Shown here: positions 43,439-56,042 of the stretch, one piece after another
Layout: every line of letters starts with the position of its first letter
Numbering within the stretch: the stretch's first letter is position 1
Assembly (NCBI RefSeq): GCF_040500525.1
Contig: NZ_CP159405.1
Span: forward strand, 1 to 64,000
DNA: 64,000 bases
Source: Azospirillum formosense
GTDB lineage: Bacteria > Pseudomonadota > Alphaproteobacteria > Azospirillales > Azospirillaceae
Direction: 5' to 3'
Made by a program: the position numbers and the translations under genes
The notes under the pieces: generated by a model
Seen by the model: only the letters and a program-made list of their open reading frames with translations
Database searches by the model: none
Told to the model about the DNA's origin: nothing

Positions 43439-44548
43439 TCAGCCGGGACGGCGGACGTAGAGCGCGTCGCCCCAGCTGTGATGGTAGGGGCTGGTCTCGG
43501 CGACGCGGTCGAAGCCGTGGGCGAACAGGATGTCGTCCACATCGGCGGCGAGGCCCGAGCCCTCGTACAGCTCCGCGTAGCTCACCTCGGTCACCACCGC
43601 GTCGAACCGGGCCAGCCAATCGCCGCAGCCGGTGAGAATCCGGCACTCCGACCCCTGCGCGTCGATCGCCAGCACGTTGAAGTCCTCCGGCGCGAGGCCG
43701 TTGGACGCCAGCAGGGCCGGCAGGGTCCGGGTCTCCACCTCGATGACCTCGTCGACGGTGATGTGGGGATAGACGGCCAGATGCCCGGTCGGCTCCAGCA
43801 GGGAGCTGGACTGGCGGCTCGACATGCGGGAAAAGCGCGCCCGCCCGGCCCGGTCGGACACCGCGGCGTTCAGGCAGACGACGTCGCCGTTGCCGGCGAA
43901 GCGGGCCTGCAGCGTGGCGAAGGTGGCCGGGTCCGCCTCGACGAACAGGACGTGGGCACCGCCGGCTTCCCGGTAGTTGGCGTATTCCTCCCCCTCATGG
44001 GCACCGACATGGATGATGCCGCGCGGGACGACGCCGTGGCGGGGAAACAGGTCCTTGTAGCGGAACATGCCCTGGCTGCGCGCGAACAGCCGGTTCCAGT
44101 GCCGGGGGGCGACCGCCATGTGCGTGCCGCCGCGCCCGTCCTCCGGCGGCGTGGCGCGGAATTCCAGATTGCGGTCGGCGAAGCGGAACAGCGAATAGCC
44201 ATGGGCTTGAAGGCGCGCGTAGAGCGCGGCCAGTCGTCCGCCGGTCTCGGTTTCCTCGAACTGGAGGAAGTCGATGCGGCGCAGGCGCAGCAGATCGGCG
44301 GCACCCTCCAGCACCGCCAGGGCGTCGCCGCAGCCGTCCAGAACCAGCCAGTCGATGTGGCGCGGCCCGACCGGACCGCACCACGCGTCGAGTTCCGGCG
44401 CGGAGGATGGCAGGGCAAGGCACGCTCGGCCGGCGGCGGAGTCCGTCCAACGCCCGGCACCGGTTCCGACCGCCACCAGAGCGGCCTCGGGCGGCAGGAA
44501 GGCTTTTTGAAGCGGGAGGCCGGGAAGGGGAAGCGTCTCGTGCTGCAT
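43439..44548 (-). CDS. FkbM-family methyltransferase
   Basis: The 369-residue protein ends in an FkbM AdoMet methyltransferase domain (residues about 175-345) with GIIHVGAHEGEEYANYREAG, VLFVEADPATFATLQ and NVLAIDAQGSECRIL. The first 150 residues look like a second, degenerate FkbM-type half (WLVLDGCGDALAVLEGAADL, then FLQFEETETG). FkbM enzymes O-methylate sugars, often in surface glycans, which fits the adjacent glycosyltransferase gene. The two genes converge with only six bases between their stops. Confidence 0.8.
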   Translation of the reverse strand: MQHETLPLPGLPLQKAFLPPEAALVAVGTGAGRWTDSAAGRACLALPSSAPELDAWCGPVGPRHIDWLVLDGCGDALAVLEGAADLLRLRRIDFLQFEETETGGRLAALYARLQAHGYSLFRFADRNLEFRATPPEDGRGGTHMAVAPRHWNRLFARSQGMFRYKDLFPRHGVVPRGIIHVGAHEGEEYANYREAGGAHVLFVEADPATFATLQARFAGNGDVVCLNAAVSDRAGRARFSRMSSRQSSSLLEPTGHLAVYPHITVDEVIEVETRTLPALLASNGLAPEDFNVLAIDAQGSECRILTGCGDWLARFDAVVTEVSYAELYEGSGLAADVDDILFAHGFDRVAETSPYHHSWGDALYVRRPG

Positions 44549-44686
44549 CTCGTCACCGCAATGGGGCTGATGAACAGTCCCAAGGGATGATCGCAGCCGC
44601 TTCCCGTCGCCTTGGCACGGTCGCCATTGTGGAAGCGGACGCGGGGCGGGTCAACGCTGCCGCCCCGATCGCGTTGGCTTGCGGCG

Positions 44687-44929
44687 TCAGGCCGCGCGGT
44701 GGAGGAAGCCCAGATGCTGCGGCGCCAGGGTGGAGGCCCACTCCTCCGCCGCGTCCTGCGCCTCGCGGCGGGTGGCGAACCAGCGGGCGTCGGGGGTCCA
44801 GCTCAGCCCTTCATGCTCCGCGTGCCAGTTCCACCAGCCGTCGGTGGCCTCGCAGACCGTCAGCATCACGCCGAACGCGGATTCCAGGGCGCGGGCGCCG
44901 GTCTTAGCCTTTTCGTTATGCCAGTCCAT
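44687..44929 (-). CDS. Small hypothetical protein (80 residues)
   Basis: The 80-residue soluble protein has a Trp-rich centre (DGWWNWHAEHEGLSWTPDAR) followed by an Ala-rich helix (REAQDAAEEWASTLA). It shares this strand-then-helix layout with the small protein at 6777-7001. The start at MDWHNEK was chosen because an AGTAACGCTT leader precedes it and upstream residues look non-coding. No function is recognised. Confidence 0.55.
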   Translation of the reverse strand: MDWHNEKAKTGARALESAFGVMLTVCEATDGWWNWHAEHEGLSWTPDARWFATRREAQDAAEEWASTLAPQHLGFLHRAA

Positions 44930-45038
44930 AAGCGTTACTCCAGATGTCCTGCCTTTCGGCATAGCATAGTTCGGTAGACGAACAAAACCAAAAACGGAGG
45001 AGGCTGCTCGGGATTGCCGGTCCGGGCGTTGCGTCCCC

Positions 45039-45467
45039 TCACTCCGGTAAGGACGCAAACGCCGCGGGTTGCGTGACTATTCCATGGCGCGGGCGGCGCG
45101 CGCGTTGGACGGTGCGATGTCCCAGCCGGACGGTCATGATTCCCAGGGCGATTCCCACGGCGTCCCCGGCCAGATCGGACAGGCTGGCCTCGCGTCCCGG
45201 GACGAAGGATTGCGCCACCTCGATGGCGGCGCCGAGCGCGAAAACCGCCAGCACCGCCAGGACGGCGGCGCGCCGGCTGGCGCTGGCCAGGAGGCCGAGC
45301 AGGGTCAGGAGCCCGAAGGCCCCGGCGTGCACCAGCTTGTCGAAGCCGTAAAGGCCGCTGGGCGCCAACCGCGGTTGCAGCGCCGCCCAGAAGGCGATTC
45401 CCATCAGGCCGAGCAGGGTGCCGAACGCCAGCCGGCGCCAGAGAAGGGGAAATGGGCGGAACGTCAT
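45039..45467 (-). CDS. VanZ-like membrane protein
   Basis: The 142-residue protein has four membrane helices and the VanZ-family pattern YGFDKLVHAGAFGLLTLLGL with AAIEVAQSFVPGREASLSDL and a following AGDAVG. VanZ relatives occur widely near envelope genes; their molecular role is unclear. The ATG at 45467 follows AGGAGG, which decides the start over an ATG 45 bases earlier. Confidence 0.82.
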   Translation of the reverse strand: MTFRPFPLLWRRLAFGTLLGLMGIAFWAALQPRLAPSGLYGFDKLVHAGAFGLLTLLGLLASASRRAAVLAVLAVFALGAAIEVAQSFVPGREASLSDLAGDAVGIALGIMTVRLGHRTVQRARRPRHGIVTQPAAFASLPE

Positions 45468-45567
45468 GACGGCCTCCTGCGACGAAGGCCATCCTGCGCG
45501 GAACACTCTCAAGAGCCGGTTAACCGCCTAATGTCCGCGCTGTGACATCAGGCGGGCAAGAGCCGTT

Positions 45568-45777
45568 TCAGGAACCGGTCGCCAGCCCCATGGCAATGCC
45601 GCGCGCTTCGGTGAAGGCGGCGCGCTGCTGCACCAGCGTCCCGTCGGCGTAGACGCCCCAACCGCTCTGCGAGCCGGTGGCGTGGTAACGGATTTCAATC
45701 CGGCGGTGACAGTCCTGCATCACGAAGTGACACGGGCTGATCTTCTTCCACATGGACACCATCGGCATATCGGGCAC
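45568..45777 (-). CDS. Small hypothetical protein (69 residues)
   Basis: The product is a 69-residue protein with a central beta-like GWGVYADGTLVQQR and a final helix AFTEARGIAMGLA. The first codon is GTG; an ATG at 45768 is an alternative. The Trp-strand then Ala-helix plan resembles the small proteins at 6777-7001 and 44687-44929. No domain is recognised. Confidence 0.5.
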   Translation of the reverse strand: MPDMPMVSMWKKISPCHFVMQDCHRRIEIRYHATGSQSGWGVYADGTLVQQRAAFTEARGIAMGLATGS

Positions 45778-46074
45778 CCATCCAAGCGATGAATTACGAT
45801 GACTGTACCAATGGCTGATTATGGTTGCCGTGATATTAACGAGACGGCCCCCGATTCCCGCGCAAAATGGGTAGTGGCCTGTTCAGGCGCGGTTTTTCCG
45901 AGTTTCCGGGCATCCGGGAGCGTCCTGGACCGGCTTTCCGGGGTGGGGCATATGCCCGATGGGAGGACGTGCCTCGGACTTCATTGGTTAATATTCTACT
46001 AACGGACGGGTGGTCGGCCCGCCAACGATAGGGTAGGGTGGCTCATCTCAATCACCTTCGAGAGTGACTGGACG
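45778..46074. other. Intergenic region before the LuxR-type regulator
   Basis: This 297-base gap carries no convincing reading frame. GAGAGTGAC at 46060-46068 may be the ribosome site of the following gene. A more AT-rich patch at 45985-46005 could hold its promoter, but no clear -10/-35 pair was seen. Confidence 0.4.
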
Positions 46075-46755
46075 ATGCAATCGGTCTCCATCTTTCTGAT
46101 CGACGCCAACAAACTTTTCCGCGAAGGCATGAAGGCCCTCTTCTCGGAAGGGGAGTTCCGCATCACGAAAGAGGCCGCCAGTTTCAGCGACGTACCGCCG
46201 CCGGGCATGATGGAGGGCGACACGCCCGAACTGATCATGATGGACCCGGCTTCCGCTAACGGCACGGTCCAGGCCGTCACCGTCCTGCGGGAGCAGTATC
46301 CGAGCGCGCGGCTCGTCCTTCTGGCCAGCCACCTCGACGCCCAGGAAATGGCCAACGCCATCCAGGCCGGCGCCGACGCCTTCCTGATGAAGGACATTTC
46401 CCCGGCCGCGCTGGCGCAGTCGCTGCGTCTGGTGATGATCGGCGAAAAGGTCTTCCCGACCCATCTCGCCGCCCTCCTCATCACCGGCAAGGCCGGCGCC
46501 AACACCAGCGCCAACGGCCCGACCGCGGCCAAGGGCCTGTCGCAGCGCGAGACGCAGATCCTGGAGCGGCTGCTGCAGGGTGACAGCAACAAGATGATCG
46601 CCAATCATCTGAACATCACCGAAGCGACGGTGAAGGTTCACCTGAAGAGCCTGTTGCGCAAGATCAACGCCTCCAACCGCACCCAGGCCGCCATCTGGGC
46701 GCTGGAGAACGGCTTCGGCGGCAAGGTCGAAAAGCCGATGGAAGCCGTCGCCTAA
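46075..46755 (+). CDS. LuxR/UhpA-type response regulator
   Basis: The 226-residue protein has a receiver-like N-terminus (IFLIDANKLFREGMKALF; possible phospho-acceptor Asp57 in LIMMDPAS; Lys near LMKDISP). Its C-terminal LuxR helix-turn-helix spans about residues 152-215 (LSQRETQILERLLQG, NHLNITEATVKVHLKSLLRK). The acidic pocket has a single Asp10 instead of the usual pair. From memory, Azospirillum FlcA, which controls flocculation and cyst formation, is of this type; identity with FlcA is not claimed. A histidine kinase gene converges on it. Confidence 0.85.
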   Translation: MQSVSIFLIDANKLFREGMKALFSEGEFRITKEAASFSDVPPPGMMEGDTPELIMMDPASANGTVQAVTVLREQYPSARLVLLASHLDAQEMANAIQAGADAFLMKDISPAALAQSLRLVMIGEKVFPTHLAALLITGKAGANTSANGPTAAKGLSQRETQILERLLQGDSNKMIANHLNITEATVKVHLKSLLRKINASNRTQAAIWALENGFGGKVEKPMEAVA

Positions 46756-46815
46756 GGTTCAGGACGCCGCGCCATCCCGGAACCCCGTGGCTTCGACGCC
46801 TGACCGCTGGAAAGC

Positions 46816-48432
46816 TCAGGCTGGAAAGGTCAGAACGAAGCGGGTTCCGGGGCGGCCGCCCTGATCGGGGCGGTCGATCTCCAGCGTTCCGCCGAGCTGG
46901 CGCACCAGACCGTGCACCAGCGTCATCCCCATGCCCTGCCCCATACCCTGCCCCGACCCGGCGGGCTTCACCATGCCGGCGCCGTCCGGCAGGCCTCCCC
47001 CGTCGTCGGTCACCGTCAGCCGCCGGTCGTCTCCGCAGGCTTCGAAGCGGACCGTCACCGTCCCCTGCTGTTGCGCGCCGAAGGCGTGCTTCAGGGCGTT
47101 CAGCACCAGCTCCGTCACGATCAGCCCCATGGACGAGGCCTGCGCGGCGGGCATCGGGATTCCGTGCGCGGCGTCGATGACCAGCGTGCAGCGGCCCGAA
47201 TCGATGAAGGCGCCGGTCAGGCTTTCTCCCAGCCGTTGCAGATAGTCGGCCGCGTCGAGCGTGGCGAGGTCGTTGCGCGTCGCCTCGAACAGGCGGCGCT
47301 GCACCAGCGCCATCGCCTGGATTCGCGAGAAGGCCTGCTCCACCGCCTTGCGCGCCGCCGGGTCGGTGACCGTGGCGGTCTGCATCGACACCAGCCCGTG
47401 CAGAAGCTGGAAGCTGTTCATGATGCGGTGGCTCATCTCGTGGGCCACCAGCTCGCTGCGGCGGGCCTCGTCGAGCGCCGCGGCCAAGCCCTGCGCCGCC
47501 CGCTTCTCCGCGTCGATGTCGCTGACCACGACGACCACGCCGGTGATCCGCCCGCCGCCGTCGCGCAACGGGGCGGCCGACACGCGCGTCCAGTGCTCCG
47601 TCCCGTCGGCGGCGCGGTGCAGGAAGTCCATGCCGGGCACCACGATCTCGCCCCGCAAGGCGCGCGCACCCGAGAAATCCTTGCGCTCGACCGGTCGCCC
47701 GTCGGGGTGGAAGGCGCGCCAACGCTGCGCTTCCTGGTCGTCGGCGGACGGCAGGGAACCGTTGGTGTAGTCGCGCATCAGCCGGTTGCTGCGGGTGATG
47801 CGCCCCTGCGTGTCGTAGACCGCGACACCGACGGGAAGATGCTCCAGCACGGAGGACAGCAGCGCCTCGCTGGACTGGCGCTCGCGCTCCGTCCGGTCCC
47901 GTTCGATCAGCAGGGCGGCGGTGTGGGTCAGTCGATCCACCCATTCCAGGTCCTGCGGGCCGGGGACGCGAGGGGTGGCATGATGAATGGTAAAGGCGCC
48001 CAGCACCGCGCCGCTGGCGGCGCGGATCGGGGTGGACCAGCTGGCGGCGATGCCGTGTTCCCGGGCCAGCGCGTGGTAAGGCGCCCAGCGCGAGTCCAGC
48101 GCGACGTTCTCGACCACCACCCGCTCCCCGCTGTGGACGGCCAGCCCGCAGGAGAAGGTTTCAGGGCCGATCGCGGCCCCGTCCATCGCCCGCGCGTAGG
48201 AGTCCGGCAGGCCCGCCGCCGCGGCGAAGCGCAATGTGAGGCCGCCCTCGCTCACCAGGACGATGGCCGCCCGCGCGTCGAACCGTTCGGCGCCCGCCCG
48301 CACCAGCGGGGCCAGTGCCTCGTCCAGCCCGGCGCCGCCGATCGCCCGCTCCAGGGCGGTCTTCTGGGCGAGCAGCAGCCGTTCCGATCCGTGGACGCCG
48401 CCACTGTCCCGCTCCGCCTTCCGGTCGCCCAA
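46816..48432 (-). CDS. Hybrid-free sensor histidine kinase with GAF and PAS domains
   Basis: The protein of about 538 residues has an N-terminal GAF domain (ARAAIVLVSEGGLTLRFAAA to TIHHATPRVPG) and a PAS domain (LLSSVLEHLPVGVAVYDTQG). The kinase core is of the HisKA_2/HWE type, with the phospho-accepting His in HEMSHRIMNSFQLLHGL. The ATPase motifs are LVLNALKHAFG and TVTDDGGGLPDG. No membrane helices are seen, so it senses a cytoplasmic signal. There is no ATG at the front. TTG at 48432 is used; GTG at 48468 is possible. The LuxR-type gene faces it. Confidence 0.82.
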   Translation of the reverse strand: MGDRKAERDSGGVHGSERLLLAQKTALERAIGGAGLDEALAPLVRAGAERFDARAAIVLVSEGGLTLRFAAAAGLPDSYARAMDGAAIGPETFSCGLAVHSGERVVVENVALDSRWAPYHALAREHGIAASWSTPIRAASGAVLGAFTIHHATPRVPGPQDLEWVDRLTHTAALLIERDRTERERQSSEALLSSVLEHLPVGVAVYDTQGRITRSNRLMRDYTNGSLPSADDQEAQRWRAFHPDGRPVERKDFSGARALRGEIVVPGMDFLHRAADGTEHWTRVSAAPLRDGGGRITGVVVVVSDIDAEKRAAQGLAAALDEARRSELVAHEMSHRIMNSFQLLHGLVSMQTATVTDPAARKAVEQAFSRIQAMALVQRRLFEATRNDLATLDAADYLQRLGESLTGAFIDSGRCTLVIDAAHGIPMPAAQASSMGLIVTELVLNALKHAFGAQQQGTVTVRFEACGDDRRLTVTDDGGGLPDGAGMVKPAGSGQGMGQGMGMTLVHGLVRQLGGTLEIDRPDQGGRPGTRFVLTFPA

Positions 48433-48575
48433 AATGCCGTCGCCTTTGCGCCTGATGCCGCGCCCCACAGGGCAACGGCATGTTACGCGTCCGCCCCCGG
48501 CCGCGCCAGAGAATGCGGCCGCGGCTTCGGTTGGACGCCGATTTTGCGTGGACGCGCCCGCGTCGGTTGGTGTCG

Positions 48576-49163
48576 TCAGTTGGTGTCTTCGGGGTAGGGG
48601 GGCGAGGTGCGCCAGGAGAACAGCGTCATCGCCCGGTAGCTCTGCTCCCCCGACAGGCCGTAGGCCGGCTCCGTCGAGGCGACCAGGGCGCCGCTCTGGT
48701 TGTCGTAGGCGAAGGCGGAGAATTTGGCGACCGCCTGGTTCTCGGTGGAGCTGTAGACCGACGCTTCCGGCAGCGTGATCGCACCGGGCAGGGTGATCGG
48801 GGGAATGCCCAGCACCGTCTTGCTCTGGTTCACCGACAGGGCGCCCAGCCGGATCTCGATGATCGTGTCGGCGGCGGCCCGGTCGGGGACGAGGCGGACG
48901 CCCTGGCGCAGCAGCGATTCCTTGATCGCGCTGGCGGCGTACTTGGCGTCGGTGCCGTCGAAATTGCCGGTGTCGAGGAAGGCGCGCTTGTCCGCCGGCA
49001 GGTCCAGCCTCAGGCGGTTGGCGGCGTTGTCGGCGGCGCTGGAGATCAGAAGCTGTTCGGTGGCGGTCCGGGACGGAAGGCTTTCCTTCACATCGGTGCA
49101 TCCGGCGGCCAGGGCCGCGGTGGCCGCCAGCGCTGCAAGGATCATCGGTCTGTTGCGGGGCAT
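48576..49163 (-). CDS. Outer-membrane or periplasmic lipoprotein, unknown function
   Basis: The 195-residue protein begins with a lipoprotein signal ending in the lipobox LAAGC (Cys22). The body contains SRTATEQLLISSAADNAANR, a segment rich in beta strands (IIEIRLGALSVNQSKTVLGI) and a YSSTENQAVAKFSAFAYDN stretch. It looks like the 'DUF6655' type of lipoprotein, though this is from memory. The ATG at 49163 follows GAGGACC. It stands alone. A terminator for the upstream fru operon lies just before it. Confidence 0.72.
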   Translation of the reverse strand: MPRNRPMILAALAATAALAAGCTDVKESLPSRTATEQLLISSAADNAANRLRLDLPADKRAFLDTGNFDGTDAKYAASAIKESLLRQGVRLVPDRAAADTIIEIRLGALSVNQSKTVLGIPPITLPGAITLPEASVYSSTENQAVAKFSAFAYDNQSGALVASTEPAYGLSGEQSYRAMTLFSWRTSPPYPEDTN

Positions 49164-49253
49164 TCGGGTCCTCGTGCTTTTCGTCTCCGGCTTCTCAGGT
49201 TCGCCCGCTCCGGGCAAGGGAGAGATTTGGGACCAAGCCCACAGGCCGAACAG

Positions 49254-49285
49254 AAAAAAAGCCACGCATGGAAACCATGCGTGGC
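49254..49285 (-). terminator. Rho-independent terminator of the fru operon
   Basis: A perfect 11-bp stem GCCACGCATGG / CCATGCGTGGC (49261-49271 with 49275-49285) and an AAA loop are followed on the minus strand by seven T (49254-49260). Confidence 0.9.
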
Positions 49286-49374
49286 CTGAGTCTAGGGAGG
49301 AAACGCCCTATAGAGCGTGCTGCCGAGGCAGCAATAGAAAGATAGGGCTGACGAGGCGTTCTGTCCAGGGGTTA

Positions 49375-49390
49375 TGTAAACGTTTTCATC
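49375..49390. promoter_or_regulatory. FruR-like operator downstream of fruA
   Basis: TGTAAACGTTTTCATC matches the operators in front of fruB (54734-54747) and fruR. It lies 24 bases past the fruA stop, inside the transcript and before the terminator, an unusual place. Confidence 0.5.
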
Positions 49391-49413
49391 TCAAGACTGT
49401 TTTCGCAGCGCTG

Positions 49414-51147
<1,734 letters not shown>

Positions 51148-51179
51148 GGTTTCCTCCCGAGCGGTCGCCCGCTCCCCGT

Positions 51180-52141
51180 TCATTGAAGCGTTGATATCTC
51201 GACCTGTCCGGCCAGCGCGCGGACCGCGTCCGCCCCCGGCAGGTTGGGTCCGAAGCAGCCGAGCTTCGCCGTGGCGAAGGCCACGGACAGGCGGGCGGCG
51301 TCCTCCAGCGTCCGATCCGCGCCGAAGGCGGCGATCAGCCCCGCCACCATGGCGTCGCCGGCCCCCACCGTGCTCAGCGCGTTGACCGCCGGCAGCCGGG
51401 CGTGCAGCGCCGGGCCGTCGGTCACGAACAGCGCGCCGTCCGCCCCCAGCGAGACCACCACGACCGCCACGCCGCTGCGGTGCAGGCCGCGCGCCGCCTC
51501 CAGCAGGTCGGCGGTGGCGGGCAGGGGCGTGCCGGCCCAGGCCTCCAGCTCGTGCCGGTTCGGTTTGATGCAGAAGGGCAGGTCCGGGGCGGCCAGCGCC
51601 GCCGCCAGCGGCGGGCCGCTGCTGTCCAGCACCACGCGGGCGCCCTGGGCGTGCAGGTCCGTCGTCAGCGTCGCGTAGCTGTCCGCCGGCAACCCGTCCG
51701 GCAGGCTTCCCGCCAGCAGGACCGGCGTGCCCGGCAGGACCAGCTCGCGCAAAGTGCGGCGCACGCGGTCGAGCGCGTCGGCGTCGGCGGTCAGGCCGGG
51801 CAGGTTGAGGTCGGTGGTGTCGGCGGCGGCGAGGTCGGCGATCTTCACGTTGACCCGCGTCTCGCCGGGCAGCCGGACGAAGCGGTCGGCGATGCCCTTG
51901 GCCGTGAACAGCGCTTCGAAGGCCGCGGCGTTGCCGCTGCCCAGCAGACCGGTGGCGACCACCGGCGTCCCCCAGTCGGCGAGGCAGCTCGCCACGTTCA
52001 CGCCCTTGCCGCCGGCGTTGCGCCGCACGGCGTTTGCCCGATGCACATGGCCGGGGCGCAGCGCCTCCACCGTGATGGTCTGGTCGATGGCCGGGTTCAG
52101 CGTGACGGTAACGACGGGCCGGATGTCCTCTTCGAGCGTGC

Positions 52142-52145
<4 letters not shown>
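51180..52145 (-). CDS. fruK: 1-Phosphofructokinase
   Basis: The 321-residue PfkB-family kinase has the N-terminal GGKGVNVASCL motif (residues 46-56) and the C-terminal anion-hole motif STVGAGDAMVAGL with catalytic Asp264. It converts fructose 1-phosphate to fructose 1,6-bisphosphate. It overlaps fruB by four bases and ends 32 bases before fruA. Confidence 0.93.
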
Positions 52146-54664
<2,519 letters not shown>

Positions 54665-54733
54665 GGCGGGTCCGTCTCCTCCGTTCGGTGTGGCGCCGGG
54701 CGGTCTTGGGTGTCGTCCTTGCAGCGCTGTTAT

Positions 54734-54747
54734 TGAAAACGATTACA
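54734..54747. promoter_or_regulatory. FruR operator at the fruB promoter
   Basis: TGAAAACGATTACA is a LacI-family half-palindromic site centred on CG. It lies between the divergent fruB and fruR starts. Confidence 0.65.
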
Positions 54748-54835
54748 TCCGGCCCTGTCAACGGAGTTTGCATTGAACACGCGGACTCCTTCGGGCAAAC
54801 TGTGCCGTATGGGGCGGTGGTATGGCCCTAAGGGA

Positions 54836-54861
54836 TGGAAACGATTTCAAAAACGGTTTCA
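54836..54861. promoter_or_regulatory. Paired FruR operators before fruR
   Basis: TGGAAACGATTTCA (54836-54849) is followed directly by AAAACGGTTTCA (54850-54861). Both carry the AAACG/GTTTC core. They cover the ATG at 54835, which argues that this codon is not the start of fruR. Confidence 0.65.
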
Positions 54862-54885
54862 CGACGGATCGGTGGCCGGAACATC

Positions 54886-55914
54886 ATGAGCGACAGCGTC
54901 AAAGCCACCGGAATCAAGGCGGTCGGAATCAAGGACGTCGCCCGCGAGGCCGGCGTCTCGGTCGCTACGGTGTCGCGGGTGCTGAGCAACGGCCCGGTCA
55001 GTGACACGCTGCGCGCGCGGGTGGAGGATGCGGTGCGGGCCACCGGCTACCGTCCGAACCTGTCGGCGCGGCGGCTGCGCTCGCAGCATTCCCAGACCAT
55101 CGGGCTGATCGTCTCGGACATCCGCAACCCCTTCTTCACCGCGGTCAGCCGCGCGGTGGAGGACGCCGCCTTCCAGGCCGGCATGCGGGTGATCCTGTGC
55201 AACACCGACGAGAACCCGGAGCGGGAGGCCATGTACCTGCGGCTGATGCAGGAGGAGCGGGTGACCGGCCTGATCTTCGCGCCGACCCGCGCGACGCTGG
55301 CCCAGCTCGACCGGGCCGACCTGGATTTCCCGGTGGTGCTGATCGACCGCAGCGCGCCCGCCGGACGCTTCGATTCGGTGGTGCTGGACAACCCGCAGGC
55401 CGCCGCCCTGCTGGTCGACCACCTGCATGGCCAGGGCTACCGCCGGATCGCCGGCCTGTTCGGCAACACCAGCACCACGGCGGTGGAGCGCCACGCCGGC
55501 TATCAGGCGGCGCTGGCCGCCCACGGTCTGCACGCGGAGGCCCGCTTCGTCCCGCCGACGGCGGAGGCGGCGGAGGCGGAGATCGCCCGCTGGCTCGCGG
55601 AGGCGCGGCGCTCCGGCGCCATGCCGGACGCGGTGATGGTCAGCAACAGCCTGCTGCTTATGGGGGTGGTGAAGGCGACGCGGACGCTGGGGCTGGCGAT
55701 CCCCGGCGATCTGGCGGTCGCCGGCTTCGACAACGAGCCGTGGACGGAACTGGTCGGCCCCGGCCTGACGGTGATCGAGCAGCCGGTCCACGAGATCGGG
55801 CGGGCGGCGATGACGCTGCTGTTCGAGCGGCTCGACGATCCGGAGCGGGCGACGCGCAAGGTGGTGCTGTCGGGGACCTGCGTGGCGCGGGGATCGACGG
55901 GTGGGGTGGGGTGA
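54886..55914 (+). CDS. fruR: LacI-family fructose operon regulator
   Basis: The 342-residue protein has a LacI helix-turn-helix (IKDVAREAGVSVATVSRVLS, residues about 14-33) and a periplasmic-binding-like effector domain (TIGLIVSDIRNPFFTAVSRA onward). It is divergent from fruBKA and probably represses the operon until fructose 1-phosphate binds. I chose the ATG at 54886. An upstream in-frame ATG at 54835 would add 17 residues, but it lies within the operators and the added residues are unlike the family. Confidence 0.88.
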   Translation: MSDSVKATGIKAVGIKDVAREAGVSVATVSRVLSNGPVSDTLRARVEDAVRATGYRPNLSARRLRSQHSQTIGLIVSDIRNPFFTAVSRAVEDAAFQAGMRVILCNTDENPEREAMYLRLMQEERVTGLIFAPTRATLAQLDRADLDFPVVLIDRSAPAGRFDSVVLDNPQAAALLVDHLHGQGYRRIAGLFGNTSTTAVERHAGYQAALAAHGLHAEARFVPPTAEAAEAEIARWLAEARRSGAMPDAVMVSNSLLLMGVVKATRTLGLAIPGDLAVAGFDNEPWTELVGPGLTVIEQPVHEIGRAAMTLLFERLDDPERATRKVVLSGTCVARGSTGGVG

Positions 55915-55934
55915 GGGGGGAGTGGTTGCGGCGG

Positions 55935-56016
55935 TGCCCCTCTCCCGGCCTCCCCCCGCTCCGCAGGGGGAGGAGAAAAAGCCCTCCCCTGCGAAGCGGG
56001 GGAGGGTTTGGGTGGG
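55935..56016. repeat. GC-rich intergenic hairpin repeat, copy 2
   Basis: GCCTCCCCCC...GGGGGAGG (55947-55972) and CCCTCCCC...GGGGGAGGG (55983-56007) form facing hairpins between the convergent fruR and tetR genes, separated by a short A-rich spacer as in the copy at 9964-10050. Confidence 0.75.
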
Positions 56017-56042
56017 CGCGCACCGCAGCCACTTTCCAAAAA

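Noticed and set aside
54835..54885. Upstream ATG extension of fruR
   Set aside because: The codons lie within two operator sequences and the extra 17 residues do not resemble LacI-family N-termini.
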